This document shows positions 8,134 through 16,096 of a stretch of 64,000 bases of DNA, piece after piece; the stretch's first letter is position 1; every line of letters begins with the position of its first letter. The position numbers were made by a program, and so were the translations under genes. This DNA is from Mesobacterium pallidum (GTDB taxonomy: Bacteria > Pseudomonadota > Alphaproteobacteria > Rhodobacterales > Rhodobacteraceae), in contig NZ_JAIMID010000008.1 of NCBI RefSeq assembly GCF_019966535.1, positions 183,293 to 247,292 of the forward strand, written 5' to 3'. Under the pieces are notes generated by a model. That model was given only the letters and a program-made list of their open reading frames with translations, searched no databases and had not been told where the DNA came from.

Positions 8134-10122
8134 TCAGGCGGCGTTGGCCGGGGCCTCGCGCGCCGCGGGCTGGCTGGCCATCAGGACCAGCGCGGCGGCG
8201 ATCACAAGGCCGATGGCGGTGCTGGTCCATTCGGGAAAGCCGATGATCAACCCGCAGGCGAACAGCGGGATGCGCGCCCAGCCCGACAGCTTGCCGCGCC
8301 AGGGCACGTAGCCCTCGGAGGCGGCGGCGATGGTCATGACGGCCAGGATGTTCATCACCGTCCAGATCACGGTCAGGTGGAACGGGCCCTGCAGGATCAG
8401 CGCCGGCTCGAACAGGAAGAAGATCGGTACGAAGTACAGCACGATCCCCAGCCGCGCCGCGTGCACCGAGGTCTTGATCGGGTCGCTGTCCGAGATGCGC
8501 GAGGCGAGGAAGGCGGCCAACGCGACCGGCGGCGTGATCGCCGCGAGCGAGGCGTAATAGGCGATGAACATGTGGATGGCGAGCGTGTTGAGCCCGGCGA
8601 TCTGTTCCAGCGCGGGGGCCAGCGTCAGCGCCAACATCAGGTAGGCGGCCACGATCATGCCCAGCATCCCGAAGATCAGGCAGACGCCGATGCCGATGGC
8701 GAGGACAGGGATCAGCCCGTCGCCGCCCATGCGCACCAGGCTGGCGGCGATCACCGGGGCGACGCCCGTGGCCATCAGCCCGCCCAGGATGAAACTGGTG
8801 GGAAGCAGCAGGCCCATGGTCTGGCTGAGCAGCTTGGTGACCTGGTAGAAGAGTTCCGGGATGCGCGACAGGCGGATGCGCAGGCGCGGATGCAGCGTGG
8901 TCAGCACCAGCAGCAGGGCCGAGGCGTAGAAGGGCGTCAGACGCTCCCACCGCATGAAGACGAGGCCCCAGACGAGGAAGGCGAGCACGACGAGGAAGGG
9001 CCAGCCGTCTTTCAGCACTTCGCGGGCGCGGGGCAGGTCGGCGCGCTTGAGGCCCTTGAGCCCGTGGCGCGCGGCGAACCCGTCGACGTGGCAGTAAAGG
9101 CCGAAGTAATAGAGCAGCGAGGGGATCAGCGCGGCCAGCACGATCACGCGGTATTCGGTGTTGGTGAAATCGGCCATGATGAAGGCGACGGCCCCCATCA
9201 CCGGCGGCATGAGCATCCCGCCGGTCGAGGCGCAGGCTTCCAAAGCGCCGGCGTAATGGCCGGGAAAGCCCGCCTTTTTCATCGACGGGATGGTGACCGA
9301 CCCGGTCGAGACCACGTTGCCGAAGATCGACCCCGAGAGCGAGCCGAAGAAGCCCGAGGCCAGCACCGACACCTTGGCCGCCCCGCCGCGCGAGGTGCCC
9401 ATGAGCGCCATGGCCAGTTGCAGGAAGAAATCGGCGGCACCGGTCGCGACCATGAGGGCGGCGAGGATCAGGAAGCCGATGATCAGCTCGCCCACCACCC
9501 GCGTCACGACCCCCAGCATGGCATCGCCGGAAAAGACGTTGAAGGCGATGGTGCGTGCCAGCGTCGTCGGCGGCCCCCAAAGGATGCCGGGCATGTAGAA
9601 GGCGTAGACCGGGTAAAGCGCCAGCGCGACCACGATCACCAGGAAGATGTACCCGCCCGACCGGCGCGCGGCATCCAGCACCAGCACGAAGATCGAGGCG
9701 GCGACGACAAGCTGCCAGGTCTCCTTGACCGGCACCCAGGTGCCGAAGACAAGGCCCCGCGCCTGCCAGGCCATGAACAGCGTCAACCCGCAGATCGCGA
9801 TGGCGGGGGCGTAGCTGGCCCAGGTGACCCGGCCCTCGCCCTTCCAGGCGGGCAGCAGCAGGAAGACCACGGGCAGGAAGGCCGCCATCAGCAGGAAGTA
9901 ATAGGTCAGGTCCAGCATCGGCACGATGGCAAAGATGTAGACGACCGACAGGGCGACCCCGGCGGCGGACATGAGCAGCACCAGTGCGCGCACCCATTCG
10001 GGCATGGATTGCCAACGCTCTTCGGCCTGGTCGCGGAAGCTTTCGGGCACGGCGGCGGCAGCTGCGGCGGCCGTCTCCTCGTCGGTGAGGGCGCGGGTTT
10101 CGGATCTGGGATCGGTGCTCAT
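8134..10122 (-). CDS. TRAP transporter fused 4TM/12TM permease, TAXI type (locus 1)
   Basis: The 662-residue polytopic protein combines the small (DctQ-like) and large (DctM-like) TRAP subunits in one chain, as is usual for TAXI systems. A hydrophilic N-terminus of about 50 residues precedes the first helices. Characteristic large-subunit stretches include ASGFFGSLSGSIFGNVVSTG and PPVMGAVAFIMADF. The start at 10122 has GAAGGA upstream; an earlier start would add six residues. TRAP permeases use ion gradients to import organic acids. The matching receptor gene lies just upstream, separated by a strong hairpin. It is part of the aconitase X operon, so it should bring in that pathway's substrate. 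Confidence 0.92.
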   Translation of the reverse strand: MSTDPRSETRALTDEETAAAAAAAVPESFRDQAEERWQSMPEWVRALVLLMSAAGVALSVVYIFAIVPMLDLTYYFLLMAAFLPVVFLLLPAWKGEGRVTWASYAPAIAICGLTLFMAWQARGLVFGTWVPVKETWQLVVAASIFVLVLDAARRSGGYIFLVIVVALALYPVYAFYMPGILWGPPTTLARTIAFNVFSGDAMLGVVTRVVGELIIGFLILAALMVATGAADFFLQLAMALMGTSRGGAAKVSVLASGFFGSLSGSIFGNVVSTGSVTIPSMKKAGFPGHYAGALEACASTGGMLMPPVMGAVAFIMADFTNTEYRVIVLAALIPSLLYYFGLYCHVDGFAARHGLKGLKRADLPRAREVLKDGWPFLVVLAFLVWGLVFMRWERLTPFYASALLLVLTTLHPRLRIRLSRIPELFYQVTKLLSQTMGLLLPTSFILGGLMATGVAPVIAASLVRMGGDGLIPVLAIGIGVCLIFGMLGMIVAAYLMLALTLAPALEQIAGLNTLAIHMFIAYYASLAAITPPVALAAFLASRISDSDPIKTSVHAARLGIVLYFVPIFFLFEPALILQGPFHLTVIWTVMNILAVMTIAAASEGYVPWRGKLSGWARIPLFACGLIIGFPEWTSTAIGLVIAAALVLMASQPAAREAPANAA

Positions 10123-10173
10123 GTCGTATCCTTCGGCCACGGGGGGCCGGTCACTGGATCAGGGGGAAGGGGA

Positions 10174-10198
10174 GGGCCGCCCGGGAAAGGGGCGGCCC
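10174..10198 (-). terminator. Intercistronic hairpin between TAXI receptor and TRAP permease
   Basis: A perfect 9-bp inverted repeat (GGGCCGCCC / GGGCGGCCC) with a 7-base loop lies in the 86-base gap after the receptor gene. There is no T-run, so it is more likely a partial terminator or RNA-stabilising stem that lets the receptor be made in excess of the permease. An analogous stem sits at 51679-51704 in the second TAXI operon. Confidence 0.55.
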
Positions 10199-10208
10199 GA
10201 AGGCGGGG

Positions 10209-11408
10209 TCACTCGATCGAGAGGACCAGCTCTCCATAGGTCTTGCCGCCGCTGGCCGCGTCACGCTTGGCGTGCCAGAGTTCGGCGAAGGCTTCGCTGT
10301 CGGGGGCGACGTCGATGCCCTTGTCCTTGGCCTCGGCCAGGGTTTCCTGCCACAGGGCAACGCGCGCCTCGGCCAGCTCGACCAGCTTGTCCTGCCGGGC
10401 CTGGTGCGCCTCGGTCCAGACGCCCTTTTCCTTGAGATAGCGGATCGCGCCGTCGTGGATCGGTTGCAGCGCGCCCACGTCGAGGAAGCTTTGCAGGCTG
10501 CCCATCGACATCATCTTGGCATGGGTGAAGTCATCCGCGAAATCGCCGTGATGCTCGTCGAGCCACTTGGCGAGGTTGTAGACGAAGTCGTCATGATCGC
10601 CGGCCAGAACGTGGTTGGCCTGGTAGGCGTGGTCCATGTTCAACCCCTGCGAACTGGTCACGCCCGAGGTGATCGACGCCGGCACGTAGCCGGGATGGAT
10701 CGCGCGGTAGCGGTCATAGGCCTCGGGGTCGGCATCGCGCGCGGGCAGGGGCAGCCAGCGGATGCCCTGCGGGTTCGCCTCGGCCTCGTAGCTGGTGCCG
10801 GAGAGCGGCGAGGTAAAGGTCACGTCGGCGCGGCCTTCGACCGTGATCCGGGTGTTGGCGCCGTAATTGCCAACCTCGACCAGCTCCACGTCGTCGCGGG
10901 TGAGGCCGCGATAGGCCAGCAGCGCATCGACCCCCGCAACAAGGAAGGACGACGAGGGCGAGAACGCGATCCGCGTGCCCGGGCCGATGTCGTCAAAGCT
11001 TTGGATGTCGCTGTCGCCGCGCACCATGTAGCCCCAGGGGGTGATCATGTTCATCACGGCCACGCGGCTGTCCGAGGGGCCGCTTTGCGGGGTGGCGTAG
11101 CCTTCGTTCGCGTCCATGATGTCGAAATAGTCGCTGGCTTGGATCATCGCGATCAGGCCCTCGCCGGTGTTCAGCCACTCGGCCCGGGCATAGCCGTTGG
11201 GCGCGGGCAGCACGCGGGCGCGGCTGGCGGTCTGGGCCGAGAATTCCGCCGTCCAGGCCACGGCCAGCGAGTGGTTCGCAGTGCCGACGATGGGCGTGAC
11301 GACCGAGAAATAGTCGGGCCAGTCGTAATCCTGCGCCGCGGCGGTCGTCGCCCCGAGGCCAAGGGCCAGGGCGGCGCCTGCCAGCAGGTGGGTTGCGCGT
11401 TTCAGCAT
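10209..11408 (-). CDS. TAXI-family TRAP solute receptor (locus 1)
   Basis: The 399-residue periplasmic receptor has an N-terminal signal peptide (MLKRATHLLAGAALALGLG, cleavage probably after TTAAA near residue 25). The mature protein resembles TAXI-type TRAP receptors: EWLNTGEGLIAMIQASD near the start, the inter-lobe segment VELVEVGNYGANTRITVEGR, and a C-terminus with GALQPIHDGAIRYLKEKGVWTE. GGAGGAGG precedes the start. Its transporter partner follows on the same strand and the aconitase X small subunit gene is 95 bases upstream. At about 400 residues it is longer than the usual 320-330, because of a helical tail after the last family motif. The ligand is unknown, probably a carboxylate. Confidence 0.88.
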   Translation of the reverse strand: MLKRATHLLAGAALALGLGATTAAAQDYDWPDYFSVVTPIVGTANHSLAVAWTAEFSAQTASRARVLPAPNGYARAEWLNTGEGLIAMIQASDYFDIMDANEGYATPQSGPSDSRVAVMNMITPWGYMVRGDSDIQSFDDIGPGTRIAFSPSSSFLVAGVDALLAYRGLTRDDVELVEVGNYGANTRITVEGRADVTFTSPLSGTSYEAEANPQGIRWLPLPARDADPEAYDRYRAIHPGYVPASITSGVTSSQGLNMDHAYQANHVLAGDHDDFVYNLAKWLDEHHGDFADDFTHAKMMSMGSLQSFLDVGALQPIHDGAIRYLKEKGVWTEAHQARQDKLVELAEARVALWQETLAEAKDKGIDVAPDSEAFAELWHAKRDAASGGKTYGELVLSIE

Positions 11409-11503
11409 TGGAATTTCCTCCTCCTTGTTGTGCGGGGCCTCTGCCCCTTTCGGTCCGGTGCTCCGGCGCGGGTCCTCCTCCGCACGCCGGGCCGGGAATC
11501 CTG

Positions 11504-11938
11504 TCAGTCTCGGGACTTGGTGATCGTCACCTTTCCGGTGTCGGCATCGACCTCCACCAGATCGCCCGTTTCGATCAATTCGAACGGATCGCCGTCGAGG
11601 TCGGTGACCGTCGGCACCCGCGTCACCACCGCGCCAAGGGCGATCTTGGTGGTCATGCGGGTAAAGATCATCGCCGCCGGCGCCGTGCCGTTCAGGCGGC
11701 ACATGTGGAAATAGGCCGACCAGCCCGAGCTGCCCTTGGCGCCGGGAAAGACCAGCACCTTGCCGGCAAAGCTTTGCCCGTTCAGCTCGTGGTGCAGTTC
11801 GATCACCGACCCGTCGCGTTCGTTGATGCCGCCCCAGCCCGAGATCGTCTGCGTGGTCACCAGCGCCGTGGCACTGGCCTTGCCGCCGACGACCGTGCGG
11901 CCATGGAGCGTGATGGTGCGGGCCTTGGTCTCGGTCAT
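11504..11938 (-). CDS. Aconitase X small (swivel) subunit, locus 1
   Basis: The 144-residue protein matches the AcnX swivel domain (PF01989, formerly DUF126), which in bacterial cis-3-hydroxy-L-proline dehydratase is fused to the large domain. Key segments are TTQTISGWGGINE, FPGAKGSSGWSAYF (the Ser-rich loop equivalent to the catalytic swivel loop of aconitases) and RMTTKIALGAVVT. The ATG overlaps the stop of the large subunit by four bases (ATGA), so the two are translationally coupled and should form a heterodimer. The paralog at 45485-45904 keeps every one of these segments. Confidence 0.9.
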   Translation of the reverse strand: MTETKARTITLHGRTVVGGKASATALVTTQTISGWGGINERDGSVIELHHELNGQSFAGKVLVFPGAKGSSGWSAYFHMCRLNGTAPAAMIFTRMTTKIALGAVVTRVPTVTDLDGDPFELIETGDLVEVDADTGKVTITKSRD

Positions 11939-13209
11939 TGCACCACCCCCAGCCATTCGCCTGCCACGGCGCTGTCGACACATTGCCGGACCGATCCGAA
12001 CCAGCCCTGCACCTTGGCAATGGCGGGCAGGTAATGCGCCTGCTTGGCGCTGTCGGTGGCGATGACGCGGACGCCCTTGGGCAGGCGGCGCGAGATCGAC
12101 GGGCAGGTGTCCGACATGACCTCTCCGCCCGCGGCGCGGATCACGTCGGTATAGCCCGACCGGTCCGCGATCTGGCGGATGGCGCGGGGCGTATGGACCC
12201 ACAGCGCCGTGTCGGGGTGGATCTTGCGGCCCTCGAGCAGTTCGGCCACCAGCGACATCTGTTCGATGGAATTGTGCGGGCAGCCCAGCATGACAAAGTC
12301 GAGCTTGCGGTCGGTCGCGTTCTGCAGCCGCGCCCAGGTGCGGCGCTTGGCGGCCTCGTCAAAGACAATGGCCTCGGGGCGCTCGGTGCCGCCAAAGGCC
12401 GCGTCCATGCTGGGCGCCTCGGGCGTAATGCCCGGCATGTGGTACATCTCGACCCCGCCCGAAGACGCCGCGGCGGCGCCGAAATGCTTGAGCTTCACCA
12501 GGTCGGGCAGGTGGGTCAACCCGTCGAATGCGGGCCTGTTCTCTTCGACTTCGAAGCCGGTGAAATAGCCCAGCACGCCCCAGTCGGCCATGTCGTCCAC
12601 CTCGGTCTCGACGCGGATCAGGCGGTTGGCGCGACGGTTGGCGGGATCGTGCAGGCCCCAATAGGGGATGCGCCCGGTCAGCCCGGCCGCGCCGGTGCTT
12701 TCCTTGCCCTCGACATTGGTGCGCGCCCCGAGGACCGAGTTGCAGTAGATCACCGCCGAGCTTTCCATCCAGGCGCAATGTTCGCCTTTCACCGGCACGT
12801 TGCCGACCTGGTAGGGGGTGCAGGTGCACATCATGTTGACGCCGCGCTTGCCCAGGTATTTTTCGTTCTGGCGCTGCATCTCGACCAGTTCTGGGTCGGC
12901 GCCCTGAAGCGCGTGGTTGTCCATGTCGATGCCGGTGATCAGCTGGCAGGTCGGGACCGCCATGCGCGGCACCTCGACCTCCTCGTCGCTGTCGAGGTTC
13001 AGTTCCGAGAAGACCTTGTCCATGCCCTGCCTGGCCAGATCGCGAACCGAGGGGGTCGAGGCGTTGAAGGCGCCCGCGACATTGCGCGTCTCGACCAGCC
13101 GCTCGGCCCCCAGCGCCTTGCCGTAGCGGATCAGCAGGTCCATGGCGCGCGCGACCGCGGGGCCGCTGGCCCCGTCACGCATGGCTTTCTCGGTATCGGT
13201 AAGCTGCAT
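11935..13209 (-). CDS. Aconitase X large (catalytic) subunit, locus 1
   Basis: The 424-residue protein belongs to AcnX (PF04412, formerly DUF521), Fe-S dehydratases of the aconitase superfamily. Characterised members dehydrate cis-3-hydroxy-L-proline (bacteria) or phosphomevalonate (archaea). Cysteines shared with the paralog at 44214 lie in TCQLITG, CTPYQVGN, EHCAWMES, VIYCN, LGCPHNSIEQ and DTCPSIS; some should hold the cluster. The ATG at 13209 has GGGAGGGGA immediately upstream; a TTG 12 bases earlier is less likely. It is the first gene of the minus-strand operon, so its promoter lies at 13210-13460, opposite the MarR gene. No proline-reductase-type gene is nearby, so hydroxyproline is not an obvious substrate. 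Confidence 0.9.
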   Translation of the reverse strand: MQLTDTEKAMRDGASGPAVARAMDLLIRYGKALGAERLVETRNVAGAFNASTPSVRDLARQGMDKVFSELNLDSDEEVEVPRMAVPTCQLITGIDMDNHALQGADPELVEMQRQNEKYLGKRGVNMMCTCTPYQVGNVPVKGEHCAWMESSAVIYCNSVLGARTNVEGKESTGAAGLTGRIPYWGLHDPANRRANRLIRVETEVDDMADWGVLGYFTGFEVEENRPAFDGLTHLPDLVKLKHFGAAAASSGGVEMYHMPGITPEAPSMDAAFGGTERPEAIVFDEAAKRRTWARLQNATDRKLDFVMLGCPHNSIEQMSLVAELLEGRKIHPDTALWVHTPRAIRQIADRSGYTDVIRAAGGEVMSDTCPSISRRLPKGVRVIATDSAKQAHYLPAIAKVQGWFGSVRQCVDSAVAGEWLGVVQ

Positions 13210-13252
13210 GTCCCCTCCCAAAGAATGCCGGCATGAAATCAGGTTAACCCCG

Positions 13253-13270
13253 CTTATCTTTCTTGATAAC
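13253..13270. promoter_or_regulatory. Candidate MarR operator in the acnX/marR divergent promoter
   Basis: In the 251-base divergent region, CTTATCTTTCTTGATAAC holds a 5-bp inverted repeat (TTATC / GATAA) with a 6-base spacer. Its reverse strand contains TTATCAAGA, which recurs upstream of the FAD oxidoreductase gene at 15391-15399. The surrounding 60 bases are AT-rich compared with the genes. Assignment to the adjacent MarR protein is inference. Confidence 0.4.
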
Positions 13271-13460
13271 AGCTAATATTGACTATCAGTTTTCTTGTTT
13301 TGAGAAAGGTTAAGCCGTCCGGGCAGGCAGGGCGGATACACCTTTCGGTTTGATTGCCGCGGGGAATACGAGCGCAAGTTGCCATGGTCCGGCGCTTCAT
13401 GTACCCAACATAAGACCCCAGTATGACCCGACATCCCAAGGCCCAGCTCCGCACCAAAGC

Positions 13461-13958
13461 ATGACCGATATCGCAAAGACCCCGGACGGGGACACCTGGG
13501 CCCCGGCCCGCAGCCTGGCCGAGTCCCTGCCTGTGCGACTGCTTCGCGCGCGGGAGGCGATCATGCAGCTTTACCGCCCGCTGTTCAAGGAATCGGGGAT
13601 CACCGAACGGCAATGGCGGGTGCTGCGGAACCTTTACGACGCGCCGTTCCTCGAGCCGTCCGAACTGGCCGCGCGGGCCTTCATGCAGCCGCCCAATGTC
13701 AGCCGGGTGCTGAACGAGCTAGTCAAGCTGGGGTTCGTCGAACGCACGGCCTCGGGCACCGATCAGCGCCGGGCGCAGGTGTCGTTGACGCCGCCGGGGC
13801 GGGACATCGTGATCCGCGTCGGCCAGTTGATCGAGGCGCGCACGGCCGAGTTCCAGGCCACGCCCGAGGCGGCGGCCCTCGCCCAGGTCGGCGACCTGCT
13901 GGAAACCTTGGCCGCCGTGCCGCAGCGCCATCCCCACCTGACCCGCCCGGCGCCCTAG
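13461..13958 (+). CDS. MarR-family transcriptional regulator (locus 1)
   Basis: The 165-residue winged-helix regulator has the MarR core: GITERQWRVLRNLYD, the recognition helix region MQPPNVSRVLNELVKLGFVER, and a wing (GTDQRRAQVSLTPPGRD). The ATG at 13461 gives the usual MarR length; an in-frame upstream start would add 37 low-complexity residues. The opening resembles HpaR-like regulators of aromatic or organic acid catabolism. It is divergent from the acnX operon and its 3' end overlaps the FAD oxidoreductase gene tail to tail by four bases. It probably controls both flanking minus-strand units through the TTATCAAGA-containing sites. Confidence 0.85.
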   Translation: MTDIAKTPDGDTWAPARSLAESLPVRLLRAREAIMQLYRPLFKESGITERQWRVLRNLYDAPFLEPSELAARAFMQPPNVSRVLNELVKLGFVERTASGTDQRRAQVSLTPPGRDIVIRVGQLIEARTAEFQATPEAAALAQVGDLLETLAAVPQRHPHLTRPAP

Positions 13959-15367
13959 CCGCCGGGTCCGTAGGGCGCGGTCCAGTCCAGCTCTTTCGGG
14001 CCGATCTTCCTCTCGATGCAGCGCGCGGCGGCAAAACCGGCGATCTCGCCCGTCAGCGTGGTCCAGGGAAAGTTGCGCATCACCATGAACAGCGTCTCGT
14101 AGGTGAAGGACAGCGAGGCCCCGGCCAGCAGCAGGTTGTCGACCTTTTTCGGCAGGAAACAGCGGTAGGGCACGGTGAAGGTATAGGGCGTGTAGCGGTC
14201 CCAGTAGAACGGCTTGGTCATCGGCTCGGTCACCGCATCGGCAAAGACCCGGCCCTCGCGCGCGTCGTCCAGCGTGAAAACATGTTCGCCGACCGGGTGG
14301 CGCCCGTCGCGCACGCCCACGTAGCGCCCGACGCTGCCGATGGTCGATTTGTCGAACCCAGGCACGTACTTTTTCAGGAACCGCGCCTCGGCATCGATGA
14401 AGCCGCGCAAGAAGCGCATGGCCAGCGAATTGTCCTCGCCGCTTTCGTCCATGTGCAGGCCCAGCTCGTAGGGCACGTTCTGCCACAGGCAGTAGGTGCC
14501 GGGCGCCGCCATCGGGCTCATGTCCAGCGTCGGGTGGCCGATATACATGCTGGCATAGACGTTCTCGCCCGCCATCTCGGGGCGGTAGAGGCCTTCGGGG
14601 ATGTCGCCCGCGGCCCGCGCCTCGGCGATGACCTTTTGCAGCAAGGGGTCGCGGGCCTGGTCCTGGTGGCGGGTGAGGGCGGGCAGGTCGACGCCATGCA
14701 GCGTCCAGAGCAAGCCGCCGGGGACCGGCCGGTGGATGCCGTCCCAGTCCGACCCGTCTGGCTGGCCGCCGCCGCCCGAGACATAGGGCACGCCCGCCGC
14801 GGCCGCCAGCAGTCCGGTGCCCGACCCGTCGACAAAGATCTTGCCCGAGATCGCAAAGCGCCCGCTGTTGTTCTCGACCACGATGGCCTCGATCCGGCCT
14901 TCCGCGGTGATGCAATCGACGAAGCGCGTATCATATAGCGCATGGGCCCCGGCCTCGTGCAGCATCTGCGCCATCACGCTGCCCGACCCCTCGGGGTTGA
15001 AGGACAGGCGGATGAAATCGTCACCGGGCCGCTTGCGCCGCTCGTAATGCGACAACGGGTTGCCGGCCCAGTTCGCATGGCTGCGCGCATCGGCGCGGTA
15101 GATGTAGCCATGGGCGGCAAAGCGCTCCATCAGCTCGGAATGGATGCCGCCGATCCCCTCGCCGGCATGGCCCTGCAGGCCCGAGGTATGCACTCCGCCC
15201 GGCATGTCCAGCTTGTCCACCACGACGACGCTGGCCCCCATCCGCGCGGCCTTGAGCGCGGCGGCAAAGCCCGAGGGTCCGGCGCCGACCACCACCACGT
15301 CGGCCGTGTAGGCAAGCGGCAGGTCCCGCGCGGGCTGGTGGATCGTGCCTTGCTCGAGAGCGATCAT
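13955..15367 (-). CDS. FAD-dependent oxidoreductase (PF12831-like), third copy
   Basis: The 470-residue flavoprotein has the N-terminal motif VVVVGAGPSGFAAALKAARMG and VDKLDMPGGVHTSGLQGH. Its C-terminus carries NLLLAGASLSFTYETLFMVMRN in place of the VGRCIDGD region of the other two copies. It is therefore a more distant relative of the proteins at 6752 and 42847. The start at 15367 has GGAGGAGG just upstream; further starts upstream are unsupported. It is transcribed alone from its own promoter, which contains TTATCAAGA. The gene lies between a MarR gene and an IS66 remnant. Oxidation of an acid or alcohol in the locus 1 pathway is the best guess. Confidence 0.82.
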   Translation of the reverse strand: MIALEQGTIHQPARDLPLAYTADVVVVGAGPSGFAAALKAARMGASVVVVDKLDMPGGVHTSGLQGHAGEGIGGIHSELMERFAAHGYIYRADARSHANWAGNPLSHYERRKRPGDDFIRLSFNPEGSGSVMAQMLHEAGAHALYDTRFVDCITAEGRIEAIVVENNSGRFAISGKIFVDGSGTGLLAAAAGVPYVSGGGGQPDGSDWDGIHRPVPGGLLWTLHGVDLPALTRHQDQARDPLLQKVIAEARAAGDIPEGLYRPEMAGENVYASMYIGHPTLDMSPMAAPGTYCLWQNVPYELGLHMDESGEDNSLAMRFLRGFIDAEARFLKKYVPGFDKSTIGSVGRYVGVRDGRHPVGEHVFTLDDAREGRVFADAVTEPMTKPFYWDRYTPYTFTVPYRCFLPKKVDNLLLAGASLSFTYETLFMVMRNFPWTTLTGEIAGFAAARCIERKIGPKELDWTAPYGPGG

Positions 15368-15390
15368 GTCGGGCCTCCTCCCCAATAAAC

Positions 15391-15407
15391 TTATCAAGAC
15401 AATTATT
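15391..15407. promoter_or_regulatory. Candidate MarR half-site upstream of the FAD oxidoreductase
   Basis: TTATCAAGACAATTATT lies 24-40 bases upstream of the start codon in an AT-rich patch. Its first nine bases equal the reverse strand of 13261-13269 in the acnX promoter. The second half of the palindrome is poorly conserved here, so the call is tentative. Confidence 0.3.
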
Positions 15408-15469
15408 TTGGCAACTACATCCTGTCAATCCGGGGCAACGGGCTGTGCCGCGATCGCCGGGTCCATGCG

Positions 15470-15716
15470 GCCATGATCGCGTGCGACGCTTCTGACGGCG
15501 TCCGGTCTGCAGATCTCGATCAACGCGGCGACGACGGCCCGGTTATCGGCCCCCGGCTTGTGACCGGCAAAGAGGGGTTTTTCGGTTCAACGCGATGGGG
15601 CGGATGGTCTGTTCGACGGTGCTGTTGCCAAGCGCGATCCGGCCATCGGTCAGGAACAGGCCGAGGCCGTCCCGGTATTTTGCCCTGTTGGCAAGCACTT
15701 CGCCCGGGGACGGCTT
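15470..15716 (-). pseudogene. IS66-family transposase C-terminal remnant, frameshifted
   Basis: On the minus strand, ANRAKYRDGLGLFLTDGRIA and VEQTIRPIALNRK match the conserved C-terminal end of IS66 TnpC. The frame then breaks at a run of A and C (around 15575), and the continuation FAGHKPGADNRAVVAALIE reads in the next frame. No N-terminal or catalytic-core sequence, no companion TnpA/TnpB genes and no terminal repeats were seen. It is a dead fragment marking a past insertion between locus 1 and the chemotaxis cluster. Confidence 0.75.
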
Positions 15717-16096
15717 TCTTGCGACACCGGCTCGGTGCGGAGTGCTCCGCCGGGGCGGCCAGAAACGGGCGCTAGGGTCGTGCAGGCCGATGCTGGCGTC
15801 AGGTGCCCCCAACCAGCGCCGGAGCCCCGACTTCGTGAGCGGCGCGCTCACGGATGGCAGGAGGTTCCGAGTTCTGGCCGGGGTTGACGACGACAGTCGG
15901 GAATGCCCGGCCTTGGTGGCGGACACCTCGCCCTCGGACCTGCGCGCGCGGCCACTCCATAACGGCAACGCCTGTTCCCGACGTGCTGCGGGACCGAGCT
16001 CACGTCGATGGCGGTGATGACGCGCGGCCACGAAGACTGCGCGACCACCGGGGCTTGGGGCGGTGTCCTGCGTGGCGTTGCGGCAAGGGGACCGCC
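15717..16096. other. Non-coding spacer, probably insertion-sequence debris
   Basis: No open frame here has recognisable protein similarity or a good ribosome site. It lies between the IS66 fragment and cheB and is probably decayed mobile-element sequence; I could not assign any part of it. Confidence 0.4.

Noticed and set aside
5834..10239. Two long plus-strand frames over the tauD, FAD and TRAP genes
   Set aside because: They are antisense to well-supported genes and rich in His/Arg/Gly/Asp with no domain pattern.
11504..13209. Hydroxyproline catabolic operon based on aconitase X
   Set aside because: No pyrroline-carboxylate reductase, proline racemase or dihydrodipicolinate synthase-like genes are nearby, so the family name alone does not justify the substrate.
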